Position numbers and translations under genes: made by a program. 64,000 nt of DNA from Brevundimonas sp. MYb52 (lineage in GTDB: Bacteria > Pseudomonadota > Alphaproteobacteria > Caulobacterales > Caulobacteraceae), in assembly GCF_002979535.1 (NCBI RefSeq), contig NZ_PCPB01000012.1, positions 1 to 64,000 of the forward strand, written 5' to 3'. Within the stretch, counting starts at the first letter, position 1. Every line of letters begins with the position of its first letter. The notes beneath the pieces were generated by a model that was not told where the DNA came from, searched no databases, and worked only from the letters and a program-made list of their open reading frames with translations. Shown piece by piece: positions 28,150 through 37,287 of this stretch.

Positions 28150-29316
28150 CTAGCGCGCCGACCAGGCGGCCAACCCGAGCTCCAGATCCGCGATCAGATC
28201 GGACGGATCTTCTAGGCCGATATGCAGGCGTAGCAACTGGCCGGGCAGAGCGGTCGCATGCCGGCGCCAGGCCAGTTGCGGGGTCTCGTGGGTGATCAGG
28301 CTTTCGAAGCCGCCCCAAGAATAGCCCATGCCGAACAGGTTAAGCGCGCTCATCAGGGCGTGGGCCGCCGTCTTGTCGCCGCCCTTCATGACAACGCCCA
28401 TCAGCGCGGCGCCGCCGGAATAGTCGCGCTGCCACAGGTCATGGCCGACCGATCCGGGCAGGGGCGGGAACAGAACGCGCTCGACCTCTGGCCGGTCTTG
28501 CAGCCATTCGGCGACCTGAAGCGCGGACTTCAGCGCCTCATTGTAGCGCAGCGGCAGGGTGCGTAGGCCGCGTAGCGCCAGCCAGGCGTCGTCGGGCGAG
28601 ACGTGCCAGCCCACGTCCTCAATCGTATCCGACACGGCACGGCTTACCTCGCAGTCCTGAACCGCGACGGCGCCCATCAACAGATCGGAATGGCCGGCGA
28701 CGTACTTGGTCACGGCCTGGACGCTGACGTCGACGCCGTGCGCCAGGGGACGAAGAGCCAACCCGGCAGCCCAGGTGTTGTCCATCACCGTCAGCACGCC
28801 GCGCGTCCGGCAGGCGGCGGTCAGTGCCGGCACATCGACGATCTCGAACGTCAGGGACGAAGGCGATTCGATCAGCAGGACGCGGGTTCGCTCGCCGCAC
28901 AGGGCCAAAATCTCGGCGGTTGAGGCGTCGGCTGGGTGGAAGCGCGTCGCAATCCCGCGCGCGGCCAGGTGGCGGGTCAGGAAGCGGCGGGTGGGGCCAT
29001 AGACCGCGTCGCTGGTCACAACCTCGTCGCCGGGGCGCAGCAGGGCCAGCAGGGGGACAGTCACGGCAGCGAGGCCCGACGGCACCAGGAAGACGTCGCT
29101 CGCTCCCTCCAGGTCGGCCAGGGCAGCGCGCAGTTCACGCGCGGCGCTGGTGCCGTCCAGGCCATAGACTGGGCCGGGCGTCGGGTCCTGCATCGAGGCT
29201 GGGTCGTCGCTGAGCATGGTGGAGGCGCGCTCGACCGGCGGATTGACCGGCCGCCGCCCTTGGCCGCGTCGCGTGGCGGAGGCAATCAGGCGGGTGCGGT
29301 CGGAAAGGCGAGGCAT
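28150..29316 (-). CDS. metC: Cystathionine beta-lyase (MetC type)
   Basis: This 388-residue PLP enzyme of the Cys/Met-metabolism family converts cystathionine to homocysteine. It has VFLVPSGLAAVTVPLLALL, YGPTRRFL, MDNTWAAGLALRPL, and the PLP lysine in VTKYVAGHSDLLMGA. The SWGGFESLI motif near the C-terminus supports beta-lyase over gamma-synthase. Its divergent start region (78 bp) is shared with a binding-protein gene. No SAM riboswitch is visible there. Confidence 0.87.
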   Translation of the reverse strand: MPRLSDRTRLIASATRRGQGRRPVNPPVERASTMLSDDPASMQDPTPGPVYGLDGTSAARELRAALADLEGASDVFLVPSGLAAVTVPLLALLRPGDEVVTSDAVYGPTRRFLTRHLAARGIATRFHPADASTAEILALCGERTRVLLIESPSSLTFEIVDVPALTAACRTRGVLTVMDNTWAAGLALRPLAHGVDVSVQAVTKYVAGHSDLLMGAVAVQDCEVSRAVSDTIEDVGWHVSPDDAWLALRGLRTLPLRYNEALKSALQVAEWLQDRPEVERVLFPPLPGSVGHDLWQRDYSGGAALMGVVMKGGDKTAAHALMSALNLFGMGYSWGGFESLITHETPQLAWRRHATALPGQLLRLHIGLEDPSDLIADLELGLAAWSAR

Positions 29317-29394
29317 GACGGCTCCGGCGGGTTGCGGTTCTGGCCCTAGAGGGCTCTAAAGAAGCCGGGGGCGCAAGCTGGCGAGGGTGAAGGA

Positions 29395-30498
29395 ATGCGG
29401 GCTGCGAAGATCGTGACGGGAATATCCCTGGCGCTGCTGCTGGCGATGGCGGCCTGTGACCGGCAGGCCAAGAACGATCATGCTGAGACGACGCCGACCT
29501 CGCGCCCCACGACGACGACCATGCCGGCCGATGTGGCCAGTCCGACACTGGCGGCGATCAAGCAACGCGGCCATTTGAACTGCGGCGTCAATCAGGGACT
29601 GGTCGGTTTCGCCTTCACCGACAATCGCGGCGCCTGGCGCGGCTTCGACGTCGACTTCTGTCGGGCGACGGCGGCGGCGATCTTCGGCGATCCTGACGCG
29701 GTGCGATTCGTGCCGCTGACCGCCGAACTGAGGTTTGGGGCCCTGCGCGAGGGGCGTGTGGATGTGCTATGGCGCAACACGTCCTGGACCATGAGCCGCG
29801 ACACCGGTGGCGAGCTGAGCTTTGCCGGGATCAACTATTACGATGGTCAGGGCTTCCTGGTGCGCCGCGCCCTGAACCTGAACAGCGCATCCGAACTGAA
29901 CGGGGCCCGCATCTGCGTCCAGTCGGGCTCAACCACGGAACTGAACGTCGAGGACTATTTCCGCACGCGCGGGATCGAGTTCCGGCCCGTCATCGTCAAG
30001 ACGGAAGAAGAGGCTCGTCAGGCCTATGCGCGCGAAGAATGCGACGCCTTCACTGCTGACATTTCCGCGCTGGCGGCGGCGCGGACGACCCTGCCCAATC
30101 CGCAGCAGCACGCCATTCTGCCGGACGTGATTTCCAAGGAGCCGCTGGGTCCAGTCGTGCAGCGCGGCGACGATCAGTGGACGGCGGTGATCCGCTGGAC
30201 CCTGAACGCCCTGATTCTGGGTGAGGAACTGGGCGTGACCAAGGCCAATGTGGCGGCTCTCACCCGTGACAGCCAGGAGCCGCGCACCCGACGTCTGCTG
30301 GGCGAGGAGGGGGAGTTCGGCCCGTCTCTGGGCCTGCCCAGGACCTGGGCGCGGGACGCCATCGCGGCCGGCGGGAACTATGGCGAGATCTTTGAACGGA
30401 ACCTTGGCCAACAATCGGCGCTGAATCTGGCCAGGGGACTGAACGCGCAATGGAGCGCGCGGCCCAGCGGCCTGATCTACGCCCTGCCGATCCGATAG
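29395..30498 (+). CDS. Amino-acid binding lipoprotein, AapJ-like
   Basis: This 367-residue protein has a lipoprotein-type signal (LLAMAAC, Cys21) and then a low-complexity Thr/Pro linker. A two-lobe binding fold follows, with LAAIKQRGHLNCGVNQGLVGFA, GAWRGFDVDFCRATAAAIFG, VDVLWRNTSWTMSRDT and ARICVQSGSTTELNVEDYF. These match AapJ, the general L-amino-acid binding protein of alphaproteobacteria. No aapQMP permease or ATPase genes follow. Instead a DAACS symporter starts 31 bp downstream, so the partner is unclear. Confidence 0.85.
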   Translation: MRAAKIVTGISLALLLAMAACDRQAKNDHAETTPTSRPTTTTMPADVASPTLAAIKQRGHLNCGVNQGLVGFAFTDNRGAWRGFDVDFCRATAAAIFGDPDAVRFVPLTAELRFGALREGRVDVLWRNTSWTMSRDTGGELSFAGINYYDGQGFLVRRALNLNSASELNGARICVQSGSTTELNVEDYFRTRGIEFRPVIVKTEEEARQAYAREECDAFTADISALAAARTTLPNPQQHAILPDVISKEPLGPVVQRGDDQWTAVIRWTLNALILGEELGVTKANVAALTRDSQEPRTRRLLGEEGEFGPSLGLPRTWARDAIAAGGNYGEIFERNLGQQSALNLARGLNAQWSARPSGLIYALPIR

Positions 30499-30529
30499 GG
30501 CGTCGGTCGGTCGCCCGATCGGGGGACGC

Positions 30530-31834
30530 ATGACCACAACGACCAGACAGAAGCTTCCGCTGCATGTCTTGATGCTGATCGGCTTTTTGGTCGGATTGCT
30601 GGGCGGCCTCGTCGTTAATCTGACAATTGGCGGTGATGCGCCCTGGGTTCAGTGGCTGACGTCCAACATCACGGGACCGGCAGGGCAGATATTCCTGCGG
30701 CTGTTGTTCATGCTGGTCCTGCCGCTGCTGTTTTCGGCGCTTGTGGTGGGCGTGGCCGAGATGGGCGACCTGAAGACTCTGGGCCGGGCCGGGACCAAGA
30801 GTCTGCTGTTCACCGTCTTCATCTCGGCCATCGCCGTCATCATCGGGTTGGTGATGGTCAATGTCTTCCGGCCCGGCGACGGCGTGGACCCAGCCCTGGC
30901 GCAACAATTGCTGGATCAGGGACGCAGCGGCGCGGCCTCCATTGTCGGCAGCGCGCCGGATTCGGTGCGGGCGGGGGACTTCTTCCTGGATCTGGTGCCG
31001 TCCAACGTCTTCACGGCCGCGGCGCAGAACGAGATCCTTCCGGTTATGGTCTTTGCCCTGATGTTCGGGATCGGCTTGGTGCTGGCTAGAGGGCCGGCGA
31101 CGGAAAGCCTGCAGAAGACCATTGAAGGCGTGTTCGAGGTGATGATGAAACTCATCAACCTGGTCATTCGCCTGGCCCCCATCGCCATCGCGTGCCTGAT
31201 GTTCAACCTGGCGGCCCTGTTTGGCTGGGATCTGCTGGTGCGATTGGCGGCCTTTGTCGCCGTCGCGGTGGGGGCGATGGCGATCCATATGTTCGTCGTC
31301 TATCCGATCTGCATTGCCACCCTGGGCGGGATGTCGCCGCTGAAGTTCTTTCGCGACATCCGCGAGGCCATGGTTGTGTCCTTCTCGACCGCCTCGTCCA
31401 ACGCCAGCCTGCCGGTGTCGCTGCGCGTGGCCGAGCAGAACCTGGGCCTTCCGCGCAAGATCGCCCGCTTTGTCCTGACGGTCGGGGCCACAGCCAATCA
31501 GAATGGCACGGCCCTGTTCGAGGGGGTCACGGTGCTGTTCCTGGCGCAGTTTTTCGGCGTGGATCTGAGCTTGGGCCAGCAGTTCATCGTCATGCTGGTC
31601 TGTATTCTGGGCGGGGTCGGCACGGCGGGGGTGCCGGCGGGCAGTCTGCCGGTCATCGCCATGATCCTGGCCATGGTGGGCGTGCCGCCAGAAGGCATCG
31701 GCCTGATCCTGGGCGTGGACCGCTTTCTGGATATGTGCCGGACCACGCTGAACGTGACCGGCGATCTGGTCGTCGCCACAGTGGTGTCGCGCGGCGAGGA
31801 GGATAAGGACGCGACGGTTCCGGCAGCGGCCTGA
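30530..31834 (+). CDS. DAACS-family dicarboxylate/amino acid:cation symporter
   Basis: This 434-residue protein has the glutamate/dicarboxylate symporter fold. The serine-rich hairpin reads [13 protein letters not shown], the central motif reads [12 protein letters not shown] (NQNGT where NMDGT is usual), and the second hairpin reads [14 protein letters not shown]. Substrates of this family include glutamate, aspartate, succinate and neutral amino acids. The Asp-to-Asn change in the NMDGT motif may alter sodium coupling or specificity. It lies 31 bp after the AapJ-like lipoprotein gene, probably in one transcript. Confidence 0.9.
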   Translation: MTTTTRQKLPLHVLMLIGFLVGLLGGLVVNLTIGGDAPWVQWLTSNITGPAGQIFLRLLFMLVLPLLFSALVVGVAEMGDLKTLGRAGTKSLLFTVFISAIAVIIGLVMVNVFRPGDGVDPALAQQLLDQGRSGAASIVGSAPDSVRAGDFFLDLVPSNVFTAAAQNEILPVMVFALMFGIGLVLARGPATESLQKTIEGVFEVMMKLINLVIRLAPIAIACLMFNLAALFGWDLLVRLAAFVAVAVGAMAIHMFVVYPICIATLGGMSPLKFFRDIREAMVVSFSTASSNASLPVSLRVAEQNLGLPRKIARFVLTVGATANQNGTALFEGVTVLFLAQFFGVDLSLGQQFIVMLVCILGGVGTAGVPAGSLPVIAMILAMVGVPPEGIGLILGVDRFLDMCRTTLNVTGDLVVATVVSRGEEDKDATVPAAA

Positions 31835-31837
31835 CAG

Positions 31838-32677
31838 TCAGCCGACCTCGACGGGGACGTCTTCGCGCGCGCCCCATTCGGTCCATGACCCGTCATAGAG
31901 CCGAGACGGCTGGCCCAGCTCGGCCAGGCCCAGGCTGAGGATGGCGGCGGTGACGCCTGACCCGCAGCTGGTGATGATGGGGCGATCCAGATCGACGCCC
32001 GCGGCGGCGAAGGCGGCTTCCAGCGCTGAACCGCGTTTCAGCGTCTGGTCGGCGTTCAGCAGTTGGCTAAAGGGCAGGTTCAGCGCGCCAGGCATATGGC
32101 CGGACCGGACGCCCGCGCGGGGTTCGGCGGCCGCGCCGCGAAAACGCGGCGCGCCACGGGCATCCACCACCTGAACCTCGCCAACCAGGGCCAGCCGGAC
32201 CTGCCCAAGATCAACGACGCGGTCCGCGTCGAACGTCGGCTTGAAGCTTGAGATCTGTCTGGGCGTGACCGGCCCGTGCTCCAACGGACGTGCCTCAGCG
32301 CGCCATTTCGGCAAGCCGCCATCCAGAACCCGAACACGGCGCGCGCCCATGACCTGCAGCGTCCACCAGACCCGCGCTGCCGAGAACAGACCCTGGGCGT
32401 CATAGACCACGATGTCGTCCGTCTCAGCCACGCCCATCCGCCCCATGGTCTCGGCGAAGGCTTCGGGCGACGGCAACATATGGGGATAGGGACTGGCGTG
32501 GTCGGACACGGCGTCAAGATCGAAGAAGACCGCGCCCGGCAACCGTTCGGCCTCAAAGTCCGCGCGGGCGTCGCGCCCGTCCAGCCACCAACTGGCGTCG
32601 ATGATTCGCAGGTCATCAGCACCGATGCCGTCGGCCAGGGCTTGCGTCGAGATCAGGGGGCTGTGGGGCGGGCTCAT
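31838..32677 (-). CDS. sseA: Mercaptopyruvate/thiosulfate sulfurtransferase
   Basis: This 279-residue protein has two rhodanese domains. The active-site loop in the C-terminal domain is TSCGSGVTA, with catalytic Cys; the CGSGVTA form is typical of 3-mercaptopyruvate sulfurtransferases. N-terminal landmarks are IIDASWWLDGRDARADFEAE and VVYDAQGLFSAARVWW, and the interdomain region has VLDGGLPKWRAE. It is cytoplasmic and convergent with the symporter gene (3-bp gap). Confidence 0.9.
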   Translation of the reverse strand: MSPPHSPLISTQALADGIGADDLRIIDASWWLDGRDARADFEAERLPGAVFFDLDAVSDHASPYPHMLPSPEAFAETMGRMGVAETDDIVVYDAQGLFSAARVWWTLQVMGARRVRVLDGGLPKWRAEARPLEHGPVTPRQISSFKPTFDADRVVDLGQVRLALVGEVQVVDARGAPRFRGAAAEPRAGVRSGHMPGALNLPFSQLLNADQTLKRGSALEAAFAAAGVDLDRPIITSCGSGVTAAILSLGLAELGQPSRLYDGSWTEWGAREDVPVEVG

Positions 32678-32825
32678 GGGTTCAGATTACCATGATCGCG
32701 TGGTTGGTGGTCAGAGCCTGAGTCGCCGGGTAAGTTGCGAAAACGCATCCGCGACGCCACCTGTCCGACTTGAAGTCGCGGCATAGGTCCGCGAAACGCC
32801 GTTTAAACCAGTCGAAAGCGCCGCC

Positions 32826-33704
32826 GTGACCTCTCCGAACGCCGTCATCACCCTGTCCGAAGGCCTCAAGAAACCCGTCGTCATCGGCGGCGGTCGTCGC
32901 ATCGTCTTCATCGCCGGCCCCTGCCAGATGGAAAGCCGCCAGCACGCGCTGGAGACGGCGCATCGCCTGAAGGAGATCGGCGACCGCCTGGACGTCGGCA
33001 TCATCTACAAGACCAGCTTCGACAAGGCGAACCGCACCAGCGCCAACGCCGCGCGCGGCATCGGTCTGAAGGACGCGATGCCGATCTTCGCCGAAATCCG
33101 TGAAGTCACCGGCCTGCCGACCCTGACCGACGTCCATTCCGAGGCCCAGTGCGGGCCTGTAGGCGAGGTCGTGGATGTGCTGCAAATTCCGGCCTTCCTG
33201 TCGCGTCAGACCGACCTGTTGCTGGCCGCCGCCGCTACGGGCAAGGCGATCAACATCAAGAAGGGTCAGTTCCTGGCCCCCTGGGACATGAAGAACGTCA
33301 TCGCCAAGGTGGTCGGCGCGGGCAACCCCAACGTCATGGCCTGCGAGCGCGGCGCCAGCTTCGGCTACAACACCCTGGTCAGCGATATGCGATCGCTGCC
33401 GATCATGCGTGAGATCGGCTGCCCCATCGTCTTCGACGCCACCCACAGCGTGCAGCAACCGGGCGGGCAGGGCACGTCCTCGGGCGGTCAGCGCGAGTTC
33501 GTGCCGGTCCTGGCGCGCGCCGCTGTGGCCGTGGGCGTGGACGCCGTCTTCCTGGAAACCCACGAAGACCCTGACAACGCGCCGTCGGACGGCCCCAACA
33601 TGGTGCCGCTGGACCAGTTCGAGGCCCTGGCCGCCGAACTCATCGCCTTCGACGACCTGGCCATCAAGGTCGGCGCAAAGGCGCCGATGGCGAACCTGGC
33701 CTGA
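32826..33704 (+). CDS. kdsA: KdsA, 3-deoxy-D-manno-octulosonate 8-phosphate synthase
   Basis: This 292-residue enzyme joins phosphoenolpyruvate and arabinose-5-phosphate to make Kdo-8-phosphate for the LPS inner core. The N-terminal motif [10 protein letters not shown] has Cys33, the metal ligand of class II (metal-dependent) enzymes, where E. coli has Asn. Further motifs are [24 protein letters not shown], and SDGPNMVPL. The start is GTG 32826. It lies 18 bp before hldE in an LPS-core gene cluster. Confidence 0.95.
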   Translation: MTSPNAVITLSEGLKKPVVIGGGRRIVFIAGPCQMESRQHALETAHRLKEIGDRLDVGIIYKTSFDKANRTSANAARGIGLKDAMPIFAEIREVTGLPTLTDVHSEAQCGPVGEVVDVLQIPAFLSRQTDLLLAAAATGKAINIKKGQFLAPWDMKNVIAKVVGAGNPNVMACERGASFGYNTLVSDMRSLPIMREIGCPIVFDATHSVQQPGGQGTSSGGQREFVPVLARAAVAVGVDAVFLETHEDPDNAPSDGPNMVPLDQFEALAAELIAFDDLAIKVGAKAPMANLA

Positions 33705-33722
33705 ATCCGGTAGTTCGGCGTC

Positions 33723-35183
33723 ATGGCTGAACGATCGCTTGATTTGGGTGCGCTGCAGGGACTGCTGGAGCGCGTGCGTGACTTGAAGGTCGCCTGTGTG
33801 GGCGACCTGATGCTGGACCGCTATGTCTATGGTGAGGTCAGCCGCATCTCGCCCGAGGCGCCGATCCCCGTCCTGCGCGCGCGCCGCACCGTGGCCATGC
33901 CCGGCGGCGTGGGCAATGTGGCGCGCAATGTCGCGGCCCTGGGCGGTCAGGCTCGTCTGGGCGCTGTCGCCGGTCAGGATGCCGCGGGCGCTGAACTGAG
34001 CAATCTGATCGCCGCCGAGGACCGGGTCGAGGACGCCCTGATCCGACCCGAGGGTGCGGCCACCATCGTCAAGACGCGCTTCGTCGCCGCCGGCCAGCAG
34101 TTGCTGCGTCTGGACGACGAGGCCGCGTCCCATTCCGGCTATGCTGACAAGGCGGTGTTCCAGGGCACGGGCGCCATCCTGCTGTCTGACTACGCCAAGG
34201 GCGTGGTGGACGACGGCGCCATTCAGGCGGCGTTGTGGGCCGGGGCCGAGTATGGGGCTCCGGTCATCGTCGATCCCAAAGGCCGCGATTTCGCCCGCTA
34301 TGGCGCTGTGGACGTCATCAAGCCGAACGCCAGCGAACTGGCGGGCGCCACTGGTCTGCCGACCGAAACCGACGAACAGGTCGAGGCGGCCTTGGCCGCC
34401 CTGCTGGCCGCCACCACGACCAAGGCCGTCATCGTCACCCGCGCGGGCAAGGGCATGACCCTGGCCTGCCGAGGCGGCGGCGTCACTCACTTCCCGGGTC
34501 GGGCGCGCGAGGTGTTTGACGTTTCGGGCGCGGGCGACACCTGTCTGGCGGCGCTGGGTCTGGCGCTGGGCGCGGGCGCGACGCTGGAACAGGCAGTGCA
34601 GTTCGCCATCCTCGCTTCGGGGGTGGTGGTGGGCAAGAGCGGCACCGCCGTCGTCACCCCCGCCGAACTGATCGAGGCCGAGATGAGCCAGCACGCGGCC
34701 CTGGCTCAGTCCAAGGTCACGCCGCTGGACGAGCTGTCGGATCAGGTCGAGGCGTGGAAGCGCCAGGGCCTGAAGGTCGGCTTCACCAACGGCTGTTTCG
34801 ACATCCTGCATCGCGGCCACGTCGCCTATCTGGCTCAGGCGCGCAGCTGGTGCGACCGTCTGGTGGTGGCGCTCAACACCGACGCATCGGTGCGCCGTCT
34901 GAAGGGCGAGGGGCGGCCGGTGAATGATCTGGACAGCCGCGCCGTCGTCATCGGCGGTCTGGCCAGCGTGGATCGGGTGACGGCCTTTGACGATCCGACG
35001 CCGATGGCCCTGATCGAGCGGCTGAAGCCCGACGTCCTGATCAAGGGCGCGGACTACACCAAGGACAAGGTGGTTGGCGCGACCGAGGTCGAGAGCTGGG
35101 GCGGCGTGGTGCGTCTGGCCGATTTCGCCGACGGCTATTCCACCACCAAGACGATTGAGAAGATGACTGGAGACAAGGCATGA
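33723..35183 (+). CDS. hldE: HldE, bifunctional heptose-7-phosphate kinase / ADP-heptose synthase
   Basis: This 486-residue fusion has a PfkB-type sugar kinase (about 1-330; PGGVGNVARNVAALGG and the catalytic VSGAGDTCLAALGLA) and a cytidylyltransferase-type domain (about 350-486; FTNGCFDILHRGHVAYLAQA with HxGH). It catalyses two steps of ADP-heptose synthesis for LPS. The stop overlaps hldD by 4 bp. gmhA and gmhB are not in the window. Confidence 0.96.
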   Translation: MAERSLDLGALQGLLERVRDLKVACVGDLMLDRYVYGEVSRISPEAPIPVLRARRTVAMPGGVGNVARNVAALGGQARLGAVAGQDAAGAELSNLIAAEDRVEDALIRPEGAATIVKTRFVAAGQQLLRLDDEAASHSGYADKAVFQGTGAILLSDYAKGVVDDGAIQAALWAGAEYGAPVIVDPKGRDFARYGAVDVIKPNASELAGATGLPTETDEQVEAALAALLAATTTKAVIVTRAGKGMTLACRGGGVTHFPGRAREVFDVSGAGDTCLAALGLALGAGATLEQAVQFAILASGVVVGKSGTAVVTPAELIEAEMSQHAALAQSKVTPLDELSDQVEAWKRQGLKVGFTNGCFDILHRGHVAYLAQARSWCDRLVVALNTDASVRRLKGEGRPVNDLDSRAVVIGGLASVDRVTAFDDPTPMALIERLKPDVLIKGADYTKDKVVGATEVESWGGVVRLADFADGYSTTKTIEKMTGDKA

Positions 35184-36181
35184 CGCCCAGAATGATCGTC
35201 GTCACGGGCGGCGCGGGCTTCATCGGCTCCAACATCGTGGCGCGGCTGTGCGCGACCAACGCCTGGGACGTGGTCGTCTGCGACCGGCTGGAGACGGCCG
35301 ACCTCGCCAAGTGGAAGAACATAGCCAAGCATCCGATCGCTGACCTGTGGGCGCCGGAAGAGCTGTTCGAGCAACTGGAACGCCACGCCGAGCGGATCGA
35401 GGCCGTGGTGCATATGGGCGCCATTTCCTCGACGACCGAGCCGGACGCCGACCTGATCCTGCGGACCAATTTCAGCCTGTCGCGCGACATCTGGGACTGG
35501 TGCGCCATCCGCAATGTGCGGATGATCTACGCCTCGTCAGCGGCCACCTATGGCGACGGCGAGACCGGGTTCGAGGATCGCGATGATCCTGAGAGCCTGA
35601 ACGCGCTTCGTCCGCTAAATGCCTATGGCTATTCAAAATATCTGTTCGATCAGTATGCCGTGCGCCAAGCCGATCGCGGTCAGGCGCCGCGTCAGTGGGC
35701 CGGGCTGAAATTCTTCAACGTCTATGGCCCGAACGAAGGTCACAAGGGCGGGATGAAGTCGGTCGTGGCGCAGATATGGCCCAAGGTTCAGGCGGGGGAG
35801 ACGGTCAGCCTGTTCCGCTCCCACAACCCCAACTATCCCGACGGCGGACAGTTGCGCGACTTCGTCTATGTCGACGATGTGGTGAACATCATCGATTGGC
35901 TGCTGCAGACGCTGGACGTGTCGGGCGTATTCAACGCCGGGTCGGGTCAGGCGCGATCCTTTGCCGACCTGGCGCGTGCGACCTTCGCGGCAGCGGGCAA
36001 GGAGGCTTCGATCGCCTATATCGACATGCCCGAAGCGATCCGAGATCGGTATCAGTATTTCACGGAGGCCAGCATGGATCGCATCCGTGCGGTCGGCTTC
36101 AACGGCCAGTCGACCCCGCTGGAAGAAGGCGTGCGTCGCTACGTCCAGGACTTCTTGGCTCAGTCGGACCCCTATCGATGA
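35180..36181 (+). CDS. hldD: HldD, ADP-L-glycero-D-manno-heptose 6-epimerase
   Basis: This 333-residue extended SDR converts ADP-D-glycero- to ADP-L-glycero-D-manno-heptose. NADP-binding VTGGAGFIGSNIVARL is at the N-terminus, followed by GAISSTTEPD, SSAATYGDG, the catalytic NAYGYSKYLFDQY and NVYGPNEGHKG. The length and motifs are those of RfaD/HldD. It overlaps hldE and the following DUF3089 gene by 4 bp each, so the three are translationally coupled. Confidence 0.95.
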   Translation: MTPRMIVVTGGAGFIGSNIVARLCATNAWDVVVCDRLETADLAKWKNIAKHPIADLWAPEELFEQLERHAERIEAVVHMGAISSTTEPDADLILRTNFSLSRDIWDWCAIRNVRMIYASSAATYGDGETGFEDRDDPESLNALRPLNAYGYSKYLFDQYAVRQADRGQAPRQWAGLKFFNVYGPNEGHKGGMKSVVAQIWPKVQAGETVSLFRSHNPNYPDGGQLRDFVYVDDVVNIIDWLLQTLDVSGVFNAGSGQARSFADLARATFAAAGKEASIAYIDMPEAIRDRYQYFTEASMDRIRAVGFNGQSTPLEEGVRRYVQDFLAQSDPYR

Positions 36182-37287
36182 GGATGCCGAGCCTGACCTT
36201 GCGCCAGTGGGTCGGCTATGCGGGCTTTGCGATTGTTTTCATCCTGGTGGCGGCCGTCGCCGTCTGGCGCGGTGACATCCTGAAGGCGGGGCTGGACCCT
36301 CAGGTGCCGTTTCAGACCTATGACCCGCCTCCGGCGCCGAACTATGCAGGCTCCAGCGCCTGGGCCCTGCAGGACGCCCGTGCGCCCGGCGCGGACACGG
36401 CCGCGATCTTCTTTGTTCATTCCACGACCTATGATGGCGGAAAGGGCTGGAACGGCGCTATCGGCGACAAGAAGGCGGACGCCTATCTGACACGGGTGGT
36501 GATCCCCAACTACGCGGGGCCATTCGCCCGTGCGGGGGCCATCAGCGCCCCGCGTTATCGTCAGGCCAGTCTCTATACGCGCCTGACTCTGCGCGAAGAC
36601 GCGCGGGAGGCTCGTGCCTTCGCTTATGGCGATATCGAACAAGCTTTTGCCCAGTGGCTTTCCGCCCACCCCGACGGGCCGATCATTCTGGCTGGCGTGG
36701 AGCAGGGAGCCGATCTGGTCGCGCGCCTCGTTCATGAGCGCGTCGCGAACGACGTTGCTCTGCGCCAGCGTCTGGTCGCCGTCTATCTGATCGACGCCAC
36801 GGTGAGTCTAGAACGGACGGCGACGATTCCCGCCTGTCATACCCGCACCCAGACTGACTGCCTCGTCGGTTGGTCTCAGGTAGGCGAGGGCGATGAGGGC
36901 GCGGCGCGGCGGCGGTTGAGGCGCGCGCTGGTCTGGAACGATCGTGGTCAGTTGGTCGAACTGGCCGATCGTCCGGCCCTGTGCGTCAATCCTGTGTCCG
37001 GCAGCGATGACGGCGCTGTGGTTCCGGCGCGACGCCATCTGGGCGCCGCTAACGCCACGGGGCTGGAATGGGGTGTTCGTCCGGCCTTTATAGACCGGCA
37101 AATCGCCACGCAATGTCGGGACGGCTTGCTGCGCCATACCGTGCTCAAGTCGGAATCTTTCCGCGAATTTCGAGGCTGGGCCGACCGGCGCAAGGCGCGT
37201 CCCTATAATCTCTTTTACGCTGACACCGAGGCCGACGCTCACGCGCGGCTGACGGCTTGGAAAGCGCAACAGGCACCGGGCGTCTAG
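36178..37287 (+). CDS. DUF3089-like membrane-anchored protein lacking the Ser nucleophile
   Basis: This 369-residue protein has an N-terminal membrane anchor (WVGYAGFAIVFILVAAVAVW, about residues 11-30) and then a periplasmic alpha/beta-hydrolase-like domain. Family landmarks are AAIFFVHSTTYDGGKGWN, RYRQASLYTRL, FAYGDIEQAFAQWL, and LFYADTEADAHARLTAW. The nucleophile elbow, usually GHSQG in this family, reads GVEQG here, so Ser is replaced by Glu. Catalysis by a Ser hydrolase mechanism is unlikely. Overlap with hldD hints at an LPS or envelope role. The 3' end overlaps recG by 4 bp tail to tail. Confidence 0.75.
   Translation: MRMPSLTLRQWVGYAGFAIVFILVAAVAVWRGDILKAGLDPQVPFQTYDPPPAPNYAGSSAWALQDARAPGADTAAIFFVHSTTYDGGKGWNGAIGDKKADAYLTRVVIPNYAGPFARAGAISAPRYRQASLYTRLTLREDAREARAFAYGDIEQAFAQWLSAHPDGPIILAGVEQGADLVARLVHERVANDVALRQRLVAVYLIDATVSLERTATIPACHTRTQTDCLVGWSQVGEGDEGAARRRLRRALVWNDRGQLVELADRPALCVNPVSGSDDGAVVPARRHLGAANATGLEWGVRPAFIDRQIATQCRDGLLRHTVLKSESFREFRGWADRRKARPYNLFYADTEADAHARLTAWKAQQAPGV

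Noticed and set aside
29317..29394. SAM riboswitch upstream of metC
   Set aside because: Only 78 bp lie between divergent starts, and no SAM-II type pseudoknot pattern is seen. A short TAGAG-GG-CTCTA dyad (29347-29358) is too small to support more.
32682..34820. 712-codon frame on the - strand opposite kdsA and hldE
   Set aside because: It is an antisense shadow of two firm enzymes with no start signal.
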